Shown here one piece after another: positions 16,843 to 26,044 of a stretch of DNA of 64,000 nt. The translations under genes were made by a program, and so were the position numbers. Origin of the DNA: Candidatus Bathyarchaeia archaeon (GTDB lineage: Archaea > Thermoproteota > Bathyarchaeia > Bathyarchaeales > Bathycorpusculaceae); NCBI GenBank assembly GCA_038873195.1, contig JAVZEV010000001.1, forward strand, positions 1,020,490-1,084,489. Reading direction: 5' to 3'. A model generated the notes under the pieces. The model had not been told where the DNA came from. It did not search any database and worked only from the letters and a program-made list of their open reading frames with translations. How positions within the stretch are numbered: the first letter of the stretch is position 1; the number at the start of each line of letters is the position of its first letter.

Positions 16843-18480
16843 TTAACTCGCATTTGCGTTTGTCAGTGCTCGTTCTAGCGCGTTTATTACGTTTTGTTTT
16901 CCCATTGTCATGATGTATGGTCCGAGCCTTGGTCCTTGTGGTACGCCTATTAGGATAGTGTATAGGATTTTGAAGAATGAGGCTGGTTGTAGTCCGTGTT
17001 TTTTGGCTGTGTCGAATATGGCGTTTTGTATTTTTTCTGCTTCGTCTTCGGTTTTTAATATTTCAAGCAGTTCTGCTGTGGCAGTTTTTTCTTCGGTGGT
17101 TAGGCTTACTTCTGTTTCTTTTATTTCTTCAAAATCTTTTGTCCAATTGAACGCGTAGTCAATCCGCCTTTTTAATTCATCGTCAAGTGTTTGGTTTTTC
17201 TGCAAGTAACCGTAGCTTCGAAGTGTCTCAGTGATAAACTCTTCTTCGCGACCTTTCGGCGCCATTTTAGCTAGAAAAGTCAGAATGTTATAGGGAACGT
17301 GGGTGCTTGGCTTATGTGGTGGCTTCATTGCCCAGCAATACTCGTAGAGTCCTCGAAGTTTTGCAAGTTCTCGTTTATCTTTCACTGTTTTCTTTCCGAA
17401 ATACAAATCTTCTAAGTAATCCAGCTCGTTCATGTAAGAAGGAATGTCAGTTACGTCTAAAGTGCGCGAGCCAACAAACCTTTTCAGCATAAGTAGCATA
17501 AGCGATTGAGGCGAGCCATACTTAAACCATGTCTGTGGAGTAAACACTACCCCAGCTGATTTTGAGAGCCTTTTGCCGCTCTTGTCCAGGAACAACTCGT
17601 ATTTTGCGTGGGACGGTGGTTCCCAGCAGAATATGTCTCGGCATATGCGGTCGTTCACCCGCACGGAATCCGCAACTTCCTTACCGAAAGCCTCAAACCG
17701 TATGTCTAAAGCTTTCCATCTTACTGCAAATTCGCCCTTCCAGCTTAATTTGCCGTCGCCTTTCCTATAGTCCACCTCGCCTTTATGTCCGCACCCTTCA
17801 AGCCATCGTCCTTTAACTTCCATTCCCTCGCATGAGTAGAGAATTTTGCCTTCTTTCGGCAAGAAATCGTAGGTTTTGGTTGTGTATATGCGTCCGCAGT
17901 TTTCGCAGACTGCGAAATAGGGTAAAACTTCTAGAAACTTTTCTTGCCCGACTTCTTCTTTGACTATTTCTCCGATTTTCTTTGCGTTGGTGAGCACGGT
18001 TTTGATTTCTTCGTTAAACAATCCTTTTCGGTAGACTTCCGTGCCAGACATGAACGTGTATTCTATTCCGCATTTGTCAAGTGCTTCCAGAAGCAGTAAG
18101 GTCATGTGCTCGCCATAACTTGCGTGACAACCGAAAATGTCAGGAATATCTGTTACTGGACGTCCTAAGTGCTCTTCTAGCGATTTTGGCATTCCAGCTG
18201 GAACTTTTCTTAGTCCGTCTTTATCATCTGCAAAAGCGATAAGTTCAGATTTGAAGCCTTGCTCTCTGAGCGCTAAAGTCACGGCGAAAGACCGCGCTGC
18301 ATCGCTTAGATTGCCGATGTGTGGAAAGCCAGAAGCTGCTATGCCCATTTCGGTTCGAATTGGGTCTAAGCTTCTGCCTAGTTTCTGTTCTCTTTCGATT
18401 ATTTTCGCTGCCATTTTGTCGTACCATGTTCCTCGACCGATTATTTTCTGGCTCATTCGCAGTCTAGCCTCTATTAGCAT
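16843..18480 (-). CDS. lysS: Lysyl-tRNA synthetase, class I
   Basis: 545 residues of the class I LysRS found mainly in archaea. ASGFPHIGN at 49-57 is the HIGH motif and KRLSKSAG at 303-310 is the KMSKS loop. A zinc-binding cysteine set (CENCG near 192-196, C217, C230) sits in the middle, and a helical C-terminal anticodon-binding cage follows. An internal Met at residue 9 (MSQKIIGRG) may be the true start, since family proteins usually begin shortly before the WYDK-type segment. It follows tRNA-Arg on the same strand. Confidence 0.95.
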   Translation of the reverse strand: MLIEARLRMSQKIIGRGTWYDKMAAKIIEREQKLGRSLDPIRTEMGIAASGFPHIGNLSDAARSFAVTLALREQGFKSELIAFADDKDGLRKVPAGMPKSLEEHLGRPVTDIPDIFGCHASYGEHMTLLLLEALDKCGIEYTFMSGTEVYRKGLFNEEIKTVLTNAKKIGEIVKEEVGQEKFLEVLPYFAVCENCGRIYTTKTYDFLPKEGKILYSCEGMEVKGRWLEGCGHKGEVDYRKGDGKLSWKGEFAVRWKALDIRFEAFGKEVADSVRVNDRICRDIFCWEPPSHAKYELFLDKSGKRLSKSAGVVFTPQTWFKYGSPQSLMLLMLKRFVGSRTLDVTDIPSYMNELDYLEDLYFGKKTVKDKRELAKLRGLYEYCWAMKPPHKPSTHVPYNILTFLAKMAPKGREEEFITETLRSYGYLQKNQTLDDELKRRIDYAFNWTKDFEEIKETEVSLTTEEKTATAELLEILKTEDEAEKIQNAIFDTAKKHGLQPASFFKILYTILIGVPQGPRLGPYIMTMGKQNVINALERALTNANAS

Positions 18481-18544
18481 TAGTTGGACGTAGATAAAAA
18501 ATGTTTATCAACAGTGTCTTCTTATTGTCGGTTTAGCAGCTTTT

Positions 18545-19297
18545 TCATAGTATTCCGAATTTGGCTGGTGGGATGTCGCCTTTTATGACTGTTCCAGTTG
18601 CGCCGTCAACGTATAACTGGTAAGTTTTGCCTTCGTAATCGTATTTTATGAACCATATGGGGGCGTGTAAGTAAACTGTTTGGTTTATTTTAATTTCGTT
18701 TCTCATTTCAATCACTCTATCCACGTCTTGCATCGCTAGATGCCGGTGATGTTCCTCAATTTCTTGTTTAGCCCGTTCAACTGCTTCGTCCTTGTCGATT
18801 TCGCTGTTAAGAGTTTTAGCAAAATCCTCAATTCGTCTGAAATCGTATGGAACTTTGCCATCTAAAGGCACATCATATTCTCTAGTTGGGAATTCGGTCG
18901 CTTTTCTTGCAAGAACAAGCCAGTCATATTCTTTCGCTATTCGACCTTCCTTAACGACCGGAGGAGCGATTCGCTCAAATATTCCCTTATAAATAGTCTC
19001 CACTTTCGCAGTCACAACCCAAAACGGCACATACACAAGGGTTTTTTCCGTAAGTTTTGATTTTCGGGCAAGGTCTGGCGGTTTCAAAAAACCGCTGCGC
19101 ATCCAGTTTCTTATTGCTTCTTCGATTTGCGTCTGGTCGTACTCGTTCAGCAACATTGAGTGTTCGAAAATGAAGGCTTTTCCCGTTTGTATAACGACAG
19201 TATAACCGCAGTATCTGCATGTTGCTATGATTTCGCCTGGCTTGAAAGAGATTGGCGCCCCGCAATGCGAACAACTAATCGTTTCGACGATTGACAT
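18545..19297 (-). CDS. Zinc-ribbon protein of unknown function
   Basis: 250 residues. An N-terminal zinc ribbon, CSHCGAPISFKPGE then CRYCGY, is followed by a soluble alpha/beta region with LVYVPFWVVTAKVE around 90-103 and, at the C-terminus, a PepSY-like strand pattern (APIWFIKYDYEGKTYQLYVDG). Cys and His positions suggest a single zinc. It lies 7 nt downstream of the FAD-dependent oxidoreductase gene and is probably co-transcribed with it. I do not recognise a named family. Confidence 0.7.
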   Translation of the reverse strand: MSIVETISCSHCGAPISFKPGEIIATCRYCGYTVVIQTGKAFIFEHSMLLNEYDQTQIEEAIRNWMRSGFLKPPDLARKSKLTEKTLVYVPFWVVTAKVETIYKGIFERIAPPVVKEGRIAKEYDWLVLARKATEFPTREYDVPLDGKVPYDFRRIEDFAKTLNSEIDKDEAVERAKQEIEEHHRHLAMQDVDRVIEMRNEIKINQTVYLHAPIWFIKYDYEGKTYQLYVDGATGTVIKGDIPPAKFGIL

Positions 19298-19304
19298 TCA
19301 ATTT

Positions 19305-20687
19305 TCACGTTTTCTGCTTTTCTCTCTTTATAATTTCTCTGGCTACGATGATGCCAGATGCTGAGGCTTGAACTAGTCCGCGTGTGACGCCCGCGCCGTC
19401 TCCAATGGTAAATAGATTGTTTATTTTTGTTTCTAAGCAGTTGCTCAACTGAAGTTTTGAGGAGTAAAATTTCACTTCAACACCGTACAAGAGAGTGTCT
19501 CTGGAATAGATGCCTGGAATCAGATTATCCAAGGCTTGAAGCATTTCTCTGATGTCTGCGAGGTAACGGTATGGCAAAACGAAACTGAGGTCGCCTGGCG
19601 TGGCATTTTTTAGTGTGGGAATGATGACGCTTCGTGAGATTCTTTCGGCTGTTGACCTTCTTCCTGCTTCTAAATCGCCTAGTCGTTGGATTATTACACT
19701 GCCGCTGAGAAGGTTCGAGAGTCTGGCAAGATATTTTCCGTAGGCTATTGGTTCTTTGAACGGTTCAGTGAATGACGTGCTTACGAGGATGGCGAAGTTT
19801 GTGTTTTCTGTCTTTCGTTCCGCGTAGCTTTGTCCGTTAACTGTTAAAACTCCGTTGTAAGATTCTGTTATGACTTCTCCATAAGGCGCAACACAGAAAG
19901 TGCGAACTTGATCATCGAAGGATTTGGAGTAATAAACAAGTTTTGGCTCGTAAAGGGCGTTTGTTAATTCCTCCATAACAGAGGCTAAAACTTCCACTCT
20001 TATTCCAACGTCAACCGGATTGTTCAATGTTTTCAAGCCTAATGCTTGTGCTTCTGCTTGAAGCCATTCTGCCCCGCTTCTGCCTGGCGCAACGATAACG
20101 TATTTTCCAAAGAATTTTTCGCCGTTTACTGTTTCGACGCCTTCCACTGTGCCGTTCTTCACCATGAGTCCTTTGACGTCTTTTCGTGGTTTGAAATCAA
20201 CTTTGTTGTTTAATTCTTGACGCATTTTTCGAAGGGTTTGTGCGCATCTTTCTGTGCCCATGTGCCGGATTTTTTGGCGAATAAGCTTCAAGCCGGCTAA
20301 TGATGCTTTTCGTTCGATTTCTTCCATCTTTTCGACATCTGCTCCGTAAACGTGCTCGGTTGCGCCGAATTTCAAGTATAAACTGTCTACGTGGTTGACG
20401 AGTTCTTCGAGTTCTTTTGAAGACACGTATTCGTTGAGCCATCCGCCTACTTCTGTGGACAAGGTTAGTTTGCCATCACTGAATGCTCCGGCGCCTCCCC
20501 ATCCGGATAAAACTAGGCATGGTTCACAGTGGACGCATTCGAATCCGCGGCTTGCGGGGCATTTACGTTGGTTTATGTCTGGTCCTCTGTCCAGCATTAG
20601 AATGTTATGTTTGGTTTTTTCTGTAAGTTCAAGAGCAGCGAATATTCCAGCGGGTCCTGCGCCGACGATTATTACGTCATATTTCAA
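19305..20687 (-). CDS. FAD-dependent oxidoreductase (COG2509-like)
   Basis: 460 residues from TTG at 20687, supported by GGAG at 20698-20701; the longer frame to 20726 lacks a ribosome-binding site. YDVIIVGAGPAGIFAALEL is the FAD Rossmann motif, followed by GFECVHCEPCLVLSGWGGAGAFSDGKL with a cysteine cluster, then GRSGAEWL and the C-terminal FAD motif TIGDGAGVTRGLVQASASG. This matches a widespread uncharacterised family of FAD-dependent dehydrogenases (about 450-480 residues). The reaction is unknown; an electron-transfer role with the adjacent zinc-ribbon protein is possible. Confidence 0.82.
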   Translation of the reverse strand: MKYDVIIVGAGPAGIFAALELTEKTKHNILMLDRGPDINQRKCPASRGFECVHCEPCLVLSGWGGAGAFSDGKLTLSTEVGGWLNEYVSSKELEELVNHVDSLYLKFGATEHVYGADVEKMEEIERKASLAGLKLIRQKIRHMGTERCAQTLRKMRQELNNKVDFKPRKDVKGLMVKNGTVEGVETVNGEKFFGKYVIVAPGRSGAEWLQAEAQALGLKTLNNPVDVGIRVEVLASVMEELTNALYEPKLVYYSKSFDDQVRTFCVAPYGEVITESYNGVLTVNGQSYAERKTENTNFAILVSTSFTEPFKEPIAYGKYLARLSNLLSGSVIIQRLGDLEAGRRSTAERISRSVIIPTLKNATPGDLSFVLPYRYLADIREMLQALDNLIPGIYSRDTLLYGVEVKFYSSKLQLSNCLETKINNLFTIGDGAGVTRGLVQASASGIIVAREIIKREKQKT

Positions 20688-20798
20688 ATGGACTGGTCTC
20701 CTAAAGCCCAAAACAAGATGTAACAACTAGCATATATTTTTACCGAGAAGATAAACCATTAAAAACTATGTGCAGTTATGAAGCCTAAGTCACTAGCA

Positions 20799-21134
20799 TC
20801 ATTTATGAGGAACAAGACAGAGAAACTTAAGCGGTTTTTTACCAGTATTTTTGAATTGGTGTTTTTCATTTGGAGGAACAAAAATGAAGTCGCCGGGTTT
20901 AAACTTCTTCTCTCCAGCTCCGCCTACAACATGCCCTTCTCCCTCGAGAATAAACACTTCATGTTCCCATGGGTGGCTGTGAAGCGGGCTGTACCCGTTG
21001 GGCTCCATTTCGAAAAGTCTCATGGCAAAATTTGGAGCACCCATTTCTTTTGTGATAAGCCATCTTACCTTAAGCTTTGAAGCGCCTTCATCTGCTTCTT
21101 TGGCTTCAACATTCTGATAATTAGAAATTTTCAT
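20799..21134 (-). CDS. Cupin-domain protein
   Basis: A 111-residue single cupin. Motif 1 is HSHPWEHEVFILEGEG (two histidines, glutamate) and motif 2 is PGDFIFVPPNEKHQF, giving the usual three-His/one-Glu metal site. Single-domain cupins include dioxygenases, isomerases and sensors; this one lacks features that decide among them. The hydrophobic N-terminal strand (VRWLITKEMGAPNFAMRLFEM) is typical. It follows the UPF0147 gene on the same strand at 19 nt. Confidence 0.85.
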   Translation of the reverse strand: MKISNYQNVEAKEADEGASKLKVRWLITKEMGAPNFAMRLFEMEPNGYSPLHSHPWEHEVFILEGEGHVVGGAGEKKFKPGDFIFVPPNEKHQFKNTGKKPLKFLCLVPHK

Positions 21135-21153
21135 TTACTTCACCTTTTAGTTA

Positions 21154-21441
21154 TTAATCTTTTATGGCTTCTAAGATGCTCATTACGTTCCACAATTTAA
21201 CCCGCGTGTAAGGTGGCATGTTCGGGTCTTGCAGAATCTCATCTAAAATTGATATGGCATTTGAAGCTTTAACGGCGGGCGTGTACTCTGTTGTTTGCAA
21301 AGCGTTTATGGAATCTTTAGCTGCTCTTCTAATATTTCTCGGAGTCGTATTATCTTCGGAAACCTCACCCAACACAACCATCGCCTGTTTTATCCGCTCC
21401 TCATACTCTTCAAGCTTCTTTTTCCTAACCACACTCGCCAC
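21154..21441 (-). CDS. UPF0147 family protein
   Basis: 95 residues, almost all helical (KLEEYEERIKQAMVVLGE, then DNTTPRNIRRAAKDSINAL and LDEILQDPNMPPYTR). These segments match the archaeal UPF0147 family, a small conserved protein of unknown role. It is divergent from the UPF0148-type gene, with 66 bp between them. Confidence 0.85.
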   Translation of the reverse strand: MASVVRKKKLEEYEERIKQAMVVLGEVSEDNTTPRNIRRAAKDSINALQTTEYTPAVKASNAISILDEILQDPNMPPYTRVKLWNVMSILEAIKD

Positions 21442-21507
21442 CCCATAATACTACGCGATAACCAAATTATATAGGCTTTATACTAATCTACTTTGAGGTT
21501 TTAAAAC

Positions 21508-21873
21508 TTGCCGACAGAAAAACGGGAAGAGCAAGATGTTAAACGAATGGCAGACCTGCTCCGACAAGGCGCAACCCTCACAGAATTAGCTTGCCCCGCT
21601 TGTGCTTCTCCACTCTTCAGACTAAAAAGCGGCGACCTTTGGTGTGCAAAATGCGAAAAGAAAGTTATAATTGTAAAAGAAGGAGAAGAACCAACAAAGG
21701 CAACAAGCCCCATGGTTCTCGACACACTTGAAGCAACAGTCATGGCTAAAGTGCAAGAATTACAAAACAGAATTCAACAAGAAACAGATGTGGGAGAACT
21801 CGAAAAACTAGGTAAAGTATTATCTGAATTACTGGAAAACCTTGAAAAAATAAGAAAAATCAAAAGAACCTAG
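21508..21873 (+). CDS. UPF0148 / autoantigen-p27-like zinc-ribbon protein
   Basis: 121 residues from TTG at 21508. A zinc ribbon (CPACASPLFRLKSGDLWC followed by AKC) sits at about 29-49, framed by charged helices. The C-terminal helix (VGELEKLGKVLSELLENLEK) is a likely coiled coil. The layout matches archaeal UPF0148 proteins related to the human Sjogren/scleroderma autoantigen 1. Function is unknown. The hypothetical gene 12 nt downstream is probably in the same operon. Confidence 0.82.
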   Translation: MPTEKREEQDVKRMADLLRQGATLTELACPACASPLFRLKSGDLWCAKCEKKVIIVKEGEEPTKATSPMVLDTLEATVMAKVQELQNRIQQETDVGELEKLGKVLSELLENLEKIRKIKRT

Positions 21874-21885
21874 GCGGCCACTTGA

Positions 21886-22386
21886 ATGCTTGGACTCTAC
21901 GAAAACTTCCCAAAAAACATCCACAAAACAGCCCACTTCACTATTTTAGTGTCAAGTAAACGATTTCAGCAAACATTAATTCGCACGCTTCACGAGATAA
22001 ATGGCGAAACCTTCAACTTAGAGGAAATCGCCGACCCCTCAGTACCTCAATGCAAAGTAGTTTTTGACTGGGGAATAGCTGAAGCAAACAACTTCAATTA
22101 TTTAGACGAGGAAGAAACAAGCAAAGTGCTGAATTCCGTGTGGAAAAAGCCATGCCGAATAATGGACTTCTTTTGTGCCATACGATATTACAAAATACAA
22201 AATGAAAAGAAAACCCCATTAAAATTTGACTACTACATGCTTCGCTTTATATCAAACAAGAATTTGCTGGAAATACAAGTTTTCCATGAAAGAGGACTGC
22301 GATACACAACACCAGAAGACATAATCAACCTTATCATAAACAAAATTAACCAAGCTTCTCCACGAAAAATGCTTAAACCATCTTAG
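21886..22386 (+). CDS. Hypothetical protein
   Basis: 166 residues of mixed alpha/beta character without membrane segments, signal peptide or recognisable catalytic motif. Notable features are VVFDWGIAEANNFNYLDEEE in the middle, a conserved-looking MDFFCAIRYYKI segment and a C-terminal helix after YTTPEDIINLIINKI. It starts 12 nt after the zinc-ribbon gene and ends 4 nt before the convergent thymidylate kinase stop. Codon use is like its neighbours. I do not recognise the family. Confidence 0.65.
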   Translation: MLGLYENFPKNIHKTAHFTILVSSKRFQQTLIRTLHEINGETFNLEEIADPSVPQCKVVFDWGIAEANNFNYLDEEETSKVLNSVWKKPCRIMDFFCAIRYYKIQNEKKTPLKFDYYMLRFISNKNLLEIQVFHERGLRYTTPEDIINLIINKINQASPRKMLKPS

Positions 22387-22390
22387 TTGT

Positions 22391-22993
22391 TTAGACTTTC
22401 TCACGCAAAAACTTCTTAACAACTTTTAAAATGGCGTCTGCAACTTCCTTCTTAGACTTGTTACCGTCTATTCTGATAAGCTCACCTTTTTCAACAAACT
22501 GCATGTAAACCTCACGCACTTTCAACTGCGTTTCCAAATTCTCCATCACCGACTTTTTAGACTTCAACCGTTTAATCACAGTGTGAGGGTCAACATCAAT
22601 GAATATTGCTAGGTTCGGGCGTATTGCATGTTTGTTTATCATTTCAATCCATTTTAAGTCGAGTCCTGCAGCGCCTTGATAAGCCATGGAAGAATAAACA
22701 TAACGGTCAGAAACCACGATGCTTCCTTCATCCAAAGCGGCAAGTATCACGTCTTTTACATGTTCAAAACGGTCAGCGGCAAAAAGCAAAGCTTCAACTA
22801 CAACAGGCATTCGCTTGCCGCCATGTAGACAGTATCTTCTTATAAAATTTCCAATCTTGCCACGAGTCGGTTCAGCCGTGTAAACCGCATCATACCCAAG
22901 TTTTCTAAGCCTTCGAACAAGAAGTTTAGTTTGCGTTGTCTTTCCGCACCCGTCTAATCCTTCAACGCAAATAAAGATGCCTTTCCCTTTCAT
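22391..22993 (-). CDS. tmk: Thymidylate kinase
   Basis: 200 residues; phosphorylates dTMP to dTDP. P-loop FICVEGLDGCGKTTQ at 6-20, the DR-x-Y motif SDRYVYSSMAYQG near 94-106, and the TAEPTRGKIG dTMP-binding segment are all present. LID-region residues KRLKSKKS lie near 140. Length and motifs are typical of archaeal Tmk. It is divergent from the HD-domain phosphohydrolase gene. Confidence 0.95.
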   Translation of the reverse strand: MKGKGIFICVEGLDGCGKTTQTKLLVRRLRKLGYDAVYTAEPTRGKIGNFIRRYCLHGGKRMPVVVEALLFAADRFEHVKDVILAALDEGSIVVSDRYVYSSMAYQGAAGLDLKWIEMINKHAIRPNLAIFIDVDPHTVIKRLKSKKSVMENLETQLKVREVYMQFVEKGELIRIDGNKSKKEVADAILKVVKKFLREKV

Positions 22994-23078
22994 GTTTCAA
23001 TCCCAAGCGTTTTAGACGTTAGGCATTATAAGAGTGAAGATGCATTAATAATTATTTAAAACATTGGAGAAAACGCCG

Positions 23079-24359
23079 ATGCCCAAAAACTATTGGGGCG
23101 AAATAAAAGACCCAGTCCACGGATATGTATACATAACCGAGGCAGAAAAAGAAATCGTAGATTCATATCCAGTTCAAAGACTACACAGACTCCGCCAATT
23201 AGCCGGCGCAGAATACGTTTATCCCGGAGCAAACCACACACGCTTCGAACATTCCGTCGGCGTCATGTTCCTTGCAGGAAAAACCGTGGAAAGCCCCAAC
23301 CTATCACAAAAAATAAGCGAAGACGAGGCAGAAATGGTTAAAATCGCAGCACTGCTTCACGACGTCGGACACGGGCCGTTTTCTCATGTTTTTGAGCATC
23401 TACTGGATAAAGAACTCGGAAAGACGCATGAAGACATGACGAAATGGATAATAACAAACAGTGAATTAAAAGACAAAATCACAAAAATCGGATACAAACC
23501 CGAAGAAATAGGAAAACTAGCAATAGGCACTTTGCACAAGCCCAAAAAGACATTCTTAAACCAAATAATCAGCAGCGCAGTCGACGTTGACAAGCTAGAT
23601 TTTGTCGTAAGAGACACACATCACACAGGCGCAGAATACGGCTACGTAGACGTTTTCCGATTAATCCACGCATTAGACGTTTTAGGCGAAAACCTAGCAG
23701 TAGACGCTGGCGCGCTTTCAGCCCTTGAATCACTAATAATCGCCCGCATAGAATCCTTCAAAAGCATATACTTCCACCGCGTCGGAAGAGCCGCACAACT
23801 CATGCTTGCCATGGCAATGGAAAAAGCAAACGGAGAACTCAGGTTGACAAGTTTCAAAACTGCCGACGAGTATCTTGCCATGGACGACTATACAGTGTGG
23901 ACAATGCTAAAAAACTGCAAAAAATCAAATGCAATAATAACGAATCTGGAAAGGAGAAAGATGCTTAAATGCGCTTATGAAAGAACTTTCTACGAAAAAG
24001 ACGCCATGATTTCAAACATTTTCAGCCAAGAAGCATACAGAAAACAAATACAAGCTGAAATCGCACAAAAAGCAAAAGTTGAAGTTGAAACTGTCATAAT
24101 AGACGTGCCCACCGTGCCATCAGTCCCATACCACCATTCAGTCCTCATGGAACCAATGGAAATCCCAGTATTTTATAGAACAAAAGAAGGCAAAATGGTT
24201 CCTCAACGTTTGAGCGAAATCTCAAAAATCTTCGAAGTTCTAAAAGGATTCATGAACATACTGCGCGTTTACACGCTTGAAGAAAACCGCGAAGAAGTCG
24301 GCAATGCAGCGTCAGAAATTTTAGGCAAAATTCCAACAACTGCGAAAATATCCTACTAA
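23079..24359 (+). CDS. HD-domain phosphohydrolase (dNTPase-like)
   Basis: 426 residues from ATG at 23079, chosen because GGAG at 23066-23069 is correctly spaced; an in-frame TTG at 23064 is less likely. The start KNYWGEIKDPVHGYVYIT, then NHTRFEHSVGVMFLAG and LLHDVGHGPFSHVFEH give the H...HD...D metal site of the SAMHD1/dGTPase-like HD family (also annotated COG1078). Activity is probably hydrolysis of deoxynucleoside triphosphates or another phosphoester. It sits opposite thymidylate kinase, which is consistent with dNTP homeostasis. Confidence 0.9.
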   Translation: MPKNYWGEIKDPVHGYVYITEAEKEIVDSYPVQRLHRLRQLAGAEYVYPGANHTRFEHSVGVMFLAGKTVESPNLSQKISEDEAEMVKIAALLHDVGHGPFSHVFEHLLDKELGKTHEDMTKWIITNSELKDKITKIGYKPEEIGKLAIGTLHKPKKTFLNQIISSAVDVDKLDFVVRDTHHTGAEYGYVDVFRLIHALDVLGENLAVDAGALSALESLIIARIESFKSIYFHRVGRAAQLMLAMAMEKANGELRLTSFKTADEYLAMDDYTVWTMLKNCKKSNAIITNLERRKMLKCAYERTFYEKDAMISNIFSQEAYRKQIQAEIAQKAKVEVETVIIDVPTVPSVPYHHSVLMEPMEIPVFYRTKEGKMVPQRLSEISKIFEVLKGFMNILRVYTLEENREEVGNAASEILGKIPTTAKISY

Positions 24360-24360
24360 A

Positions 24361-24798
24361 GTGGACAATATGCAATCAGTAACATTAAAAGGGCGTGGAA
24401 TCGTCGAAGGACAATGCAAAGCGGAAGCGTTAGTGTCAAGGAAACCCATAAGCTTCTTAGGCGGAGTTGATCCAGCAGACGGAAAAATAATCGAGAAAAA
24501 CCACGATTTATGCGGAGAATGTGTAAAAGGCAAGGTTTTGTGTTTTCCTCACGGGCACGGCTCAACTGTAGGCAGTTACGTGTTGTATTCTTTGGCAAAG
24601 AAAAATTTGGCACCAAAAGCAATAATCAACCAAACGGCAGACCCAGTCGTAGTCGTCGGCGCCATAATAGCAGACATTCCTATGATTGACCAAATAGACA
24701 TTAAGCAAATTGAGACAGGCGACTTAGTGGAAGTTGACACTTGCAAAGGCATAGTGAAAATTTTGAAAAGAAAGGAGACTCAAAAGGCTTGTATTTGA
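24361..24798 (+). CDS. Phosphomevalonate dehydratase small subunit (AcnX swivel domain, DUF126)
   Basis: 145 residues of the aconitase-X swivelling domain: LKGRGIVEGQCKAEALVS, then GGVDPADGKI and FPHGHGSTVGSYVLY with the conserved serine region, and the C-terminal DLVEVDTCKGIVKIL. In archaea the AcnX pair dehydrates mevalonate-5-phosphate to trans-anhydromevalonate-5-phosphate, the branch specific to the archaeal mevalonate pathway described in Aeropyrum. GTG at 24361 or ATG at 24370 may be the start. It overlaps the large-subunit gene by 10 bp. Confidence 0.9.
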   Translation: MDNMQSVTLKGRGIVEGQCKAEALVSRKPISFLGGVDPADGKIIEKNHDLCGECVKGKVLCFPHGHGSTVGSYVLYSLAKKNLAPKAIINQTADPVVVVGAIIADIPMIDQIDIKQIETGDLVEVDTCKGIVKILKRKETQKACI

Positions 24799-25961
24799 CA
24801 AAGGAAGAGGAGCGCATCTACAACGGTGAATTTGGCTGGGCAAACCAAATCTGCATGAAGATACTCGTGCGTTTGGGTGAACTCTTTAATGCAACAAAAC
24901 TTATCCCGATAAACTCCGCGCATGTTTCTGGAGTTTCATACAAAACGCTCGGCGACGCCCCCGCAGATTTTTTAGAAGCAATAGCAAACGCAAACGTAAA
25001 AACAAGCGTAAAGGCAACATTAAACCCTCACAGCATCGACAAGGAATATTTATGTAAGAAACTGCCATCCGACATATGTAAAAAACAAAGACAAATTTTA
25101 GAATATTTCAATAAGATGGGTTTCAAAAATTCTCTCACATGCACGCCATATTACTTGGAAAAGCCAAGACGCGGCTCACATCTTGCATGGGCTGAATCGT
25201 CCGCTGTGGTCTACGCCAATTCGGTTATTGGAGCGTGGACAAACCGGGAAGGAGGACCAAGCGCTCTTGCCGCGGCGATTATTGGAAAAACACCAGACTA
25301 TGGGGTTCACAGGGCTGAAAATCGTCAACCTCAAGTTTTGGTGAACATAGAAAGCCCGTTGCGGAATGAAGTGGAATTTGGCGCTTTAGGGATATTTCTT
25401 GGCAAAATTTTGGAAGACAAAATTCCAGTAATTCAAGGGTTGCAAGGCGCTTCACAGGACGAATTGAAACAGTTAGGCGCTTCTCTTGCATCAACAGGAA
25501 TGGTTAACATGTTCTACCATAACAAAAAAAGAGTAAACGCCAGCGAACTTGAAAAAGTAAACGTGAAGACTGACGACATAAAGCGAACCATGGAAGAGCT
25601 AACAACCGCTACTACAGAGAAGCCAGACTTAGTTTTCATTGGATGCCCTCACTGTTCACCATCAGAAATCAGACAAATCGCAGATTGTATAGGCACAAGG
25701 AAAGTTAAGGCTGAAACAGAATTGTGGATTTGCACATCACGCTTCATAAAAGAAAAAACACGAAAATATATAGAAAAAATAGAGCAAAGCGGCGCCCACG
25801 TAATAACTGACACGTGCACTGTTGTCACATGGACTGACAAACTTGGAATTAAAACTATAATGACAAACTCAGCTAAAACAGCTCATTACGCACCAACATT
25901 AAACAAGGCAGACACTATACTTGCATCACTAAGAGCCTGTTTAAAGACAGCTCTCATGTGA
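24789..25961 (+). CDS. Phosphomevalonate dehydratase large subunit (AcnX catalytic domain)
   Basis: 390 residues from TTG at 24789 (MYLTKEEERIYNGEFG), preceded by GGAG at 24774-24777. Three cysteines likely to ligate the 4Fe-4S cluster are visible: LTCTPYYLEKPRRGSH, FIGCPHCSPSEI and TDTCTVVTW. The AESSAVVYANSVIGAWTNREGG segment is characteristic of AcnX. Together with the small subunit it forms phosphomevalonate dehydratase. A cis-3-hydroxyproline dehydratase role, known for bacterial AcnX, is less likely in this archaeal two-gene form. The gene continues the HD-phosphohydrolase/AcnX run on the same strand. Confidence 0.9.
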   Translation: MYLTKEEERIYNGEFGWANQICMKILVRLGELFNATKLIPINSAHVSGVSYKTLGDAPADFLEAIANANVKTSVKATLNPHSIDKEYLCKKLPSDICKKQRQILEYFNKMGFKNSLTCTPYYLEKPRRGSHLAWAESSAVVYANSVIGAWTNREGGPSALAAAIIGKTPDYGVHRAENRQPQVLVNIESPLRNEVEFGALGIFLGKILEDKIPVIQGLQGASQDELKQLGASLASTGMVNMFYHNKKRVNASELEKVNVKTDDIKRTMEELTTATTEKPDLVFIGCPHCSPSEIRQIADCIGTRKVKAETELWICTSRFIKEKTRKYIEKIEQSGAHVITDTCTVVTWTDKLGIKTIMTNSAKTAHYAPTLNKADTILASLRACLKTALM

Positions 25962-26044
25962 TAGAGACTTACGTAATTAAGACATTTCTCGACTCAATCA
26001 ATAATATAATACCACGTAAGTAAATAACATCAGTTGGTGATGAA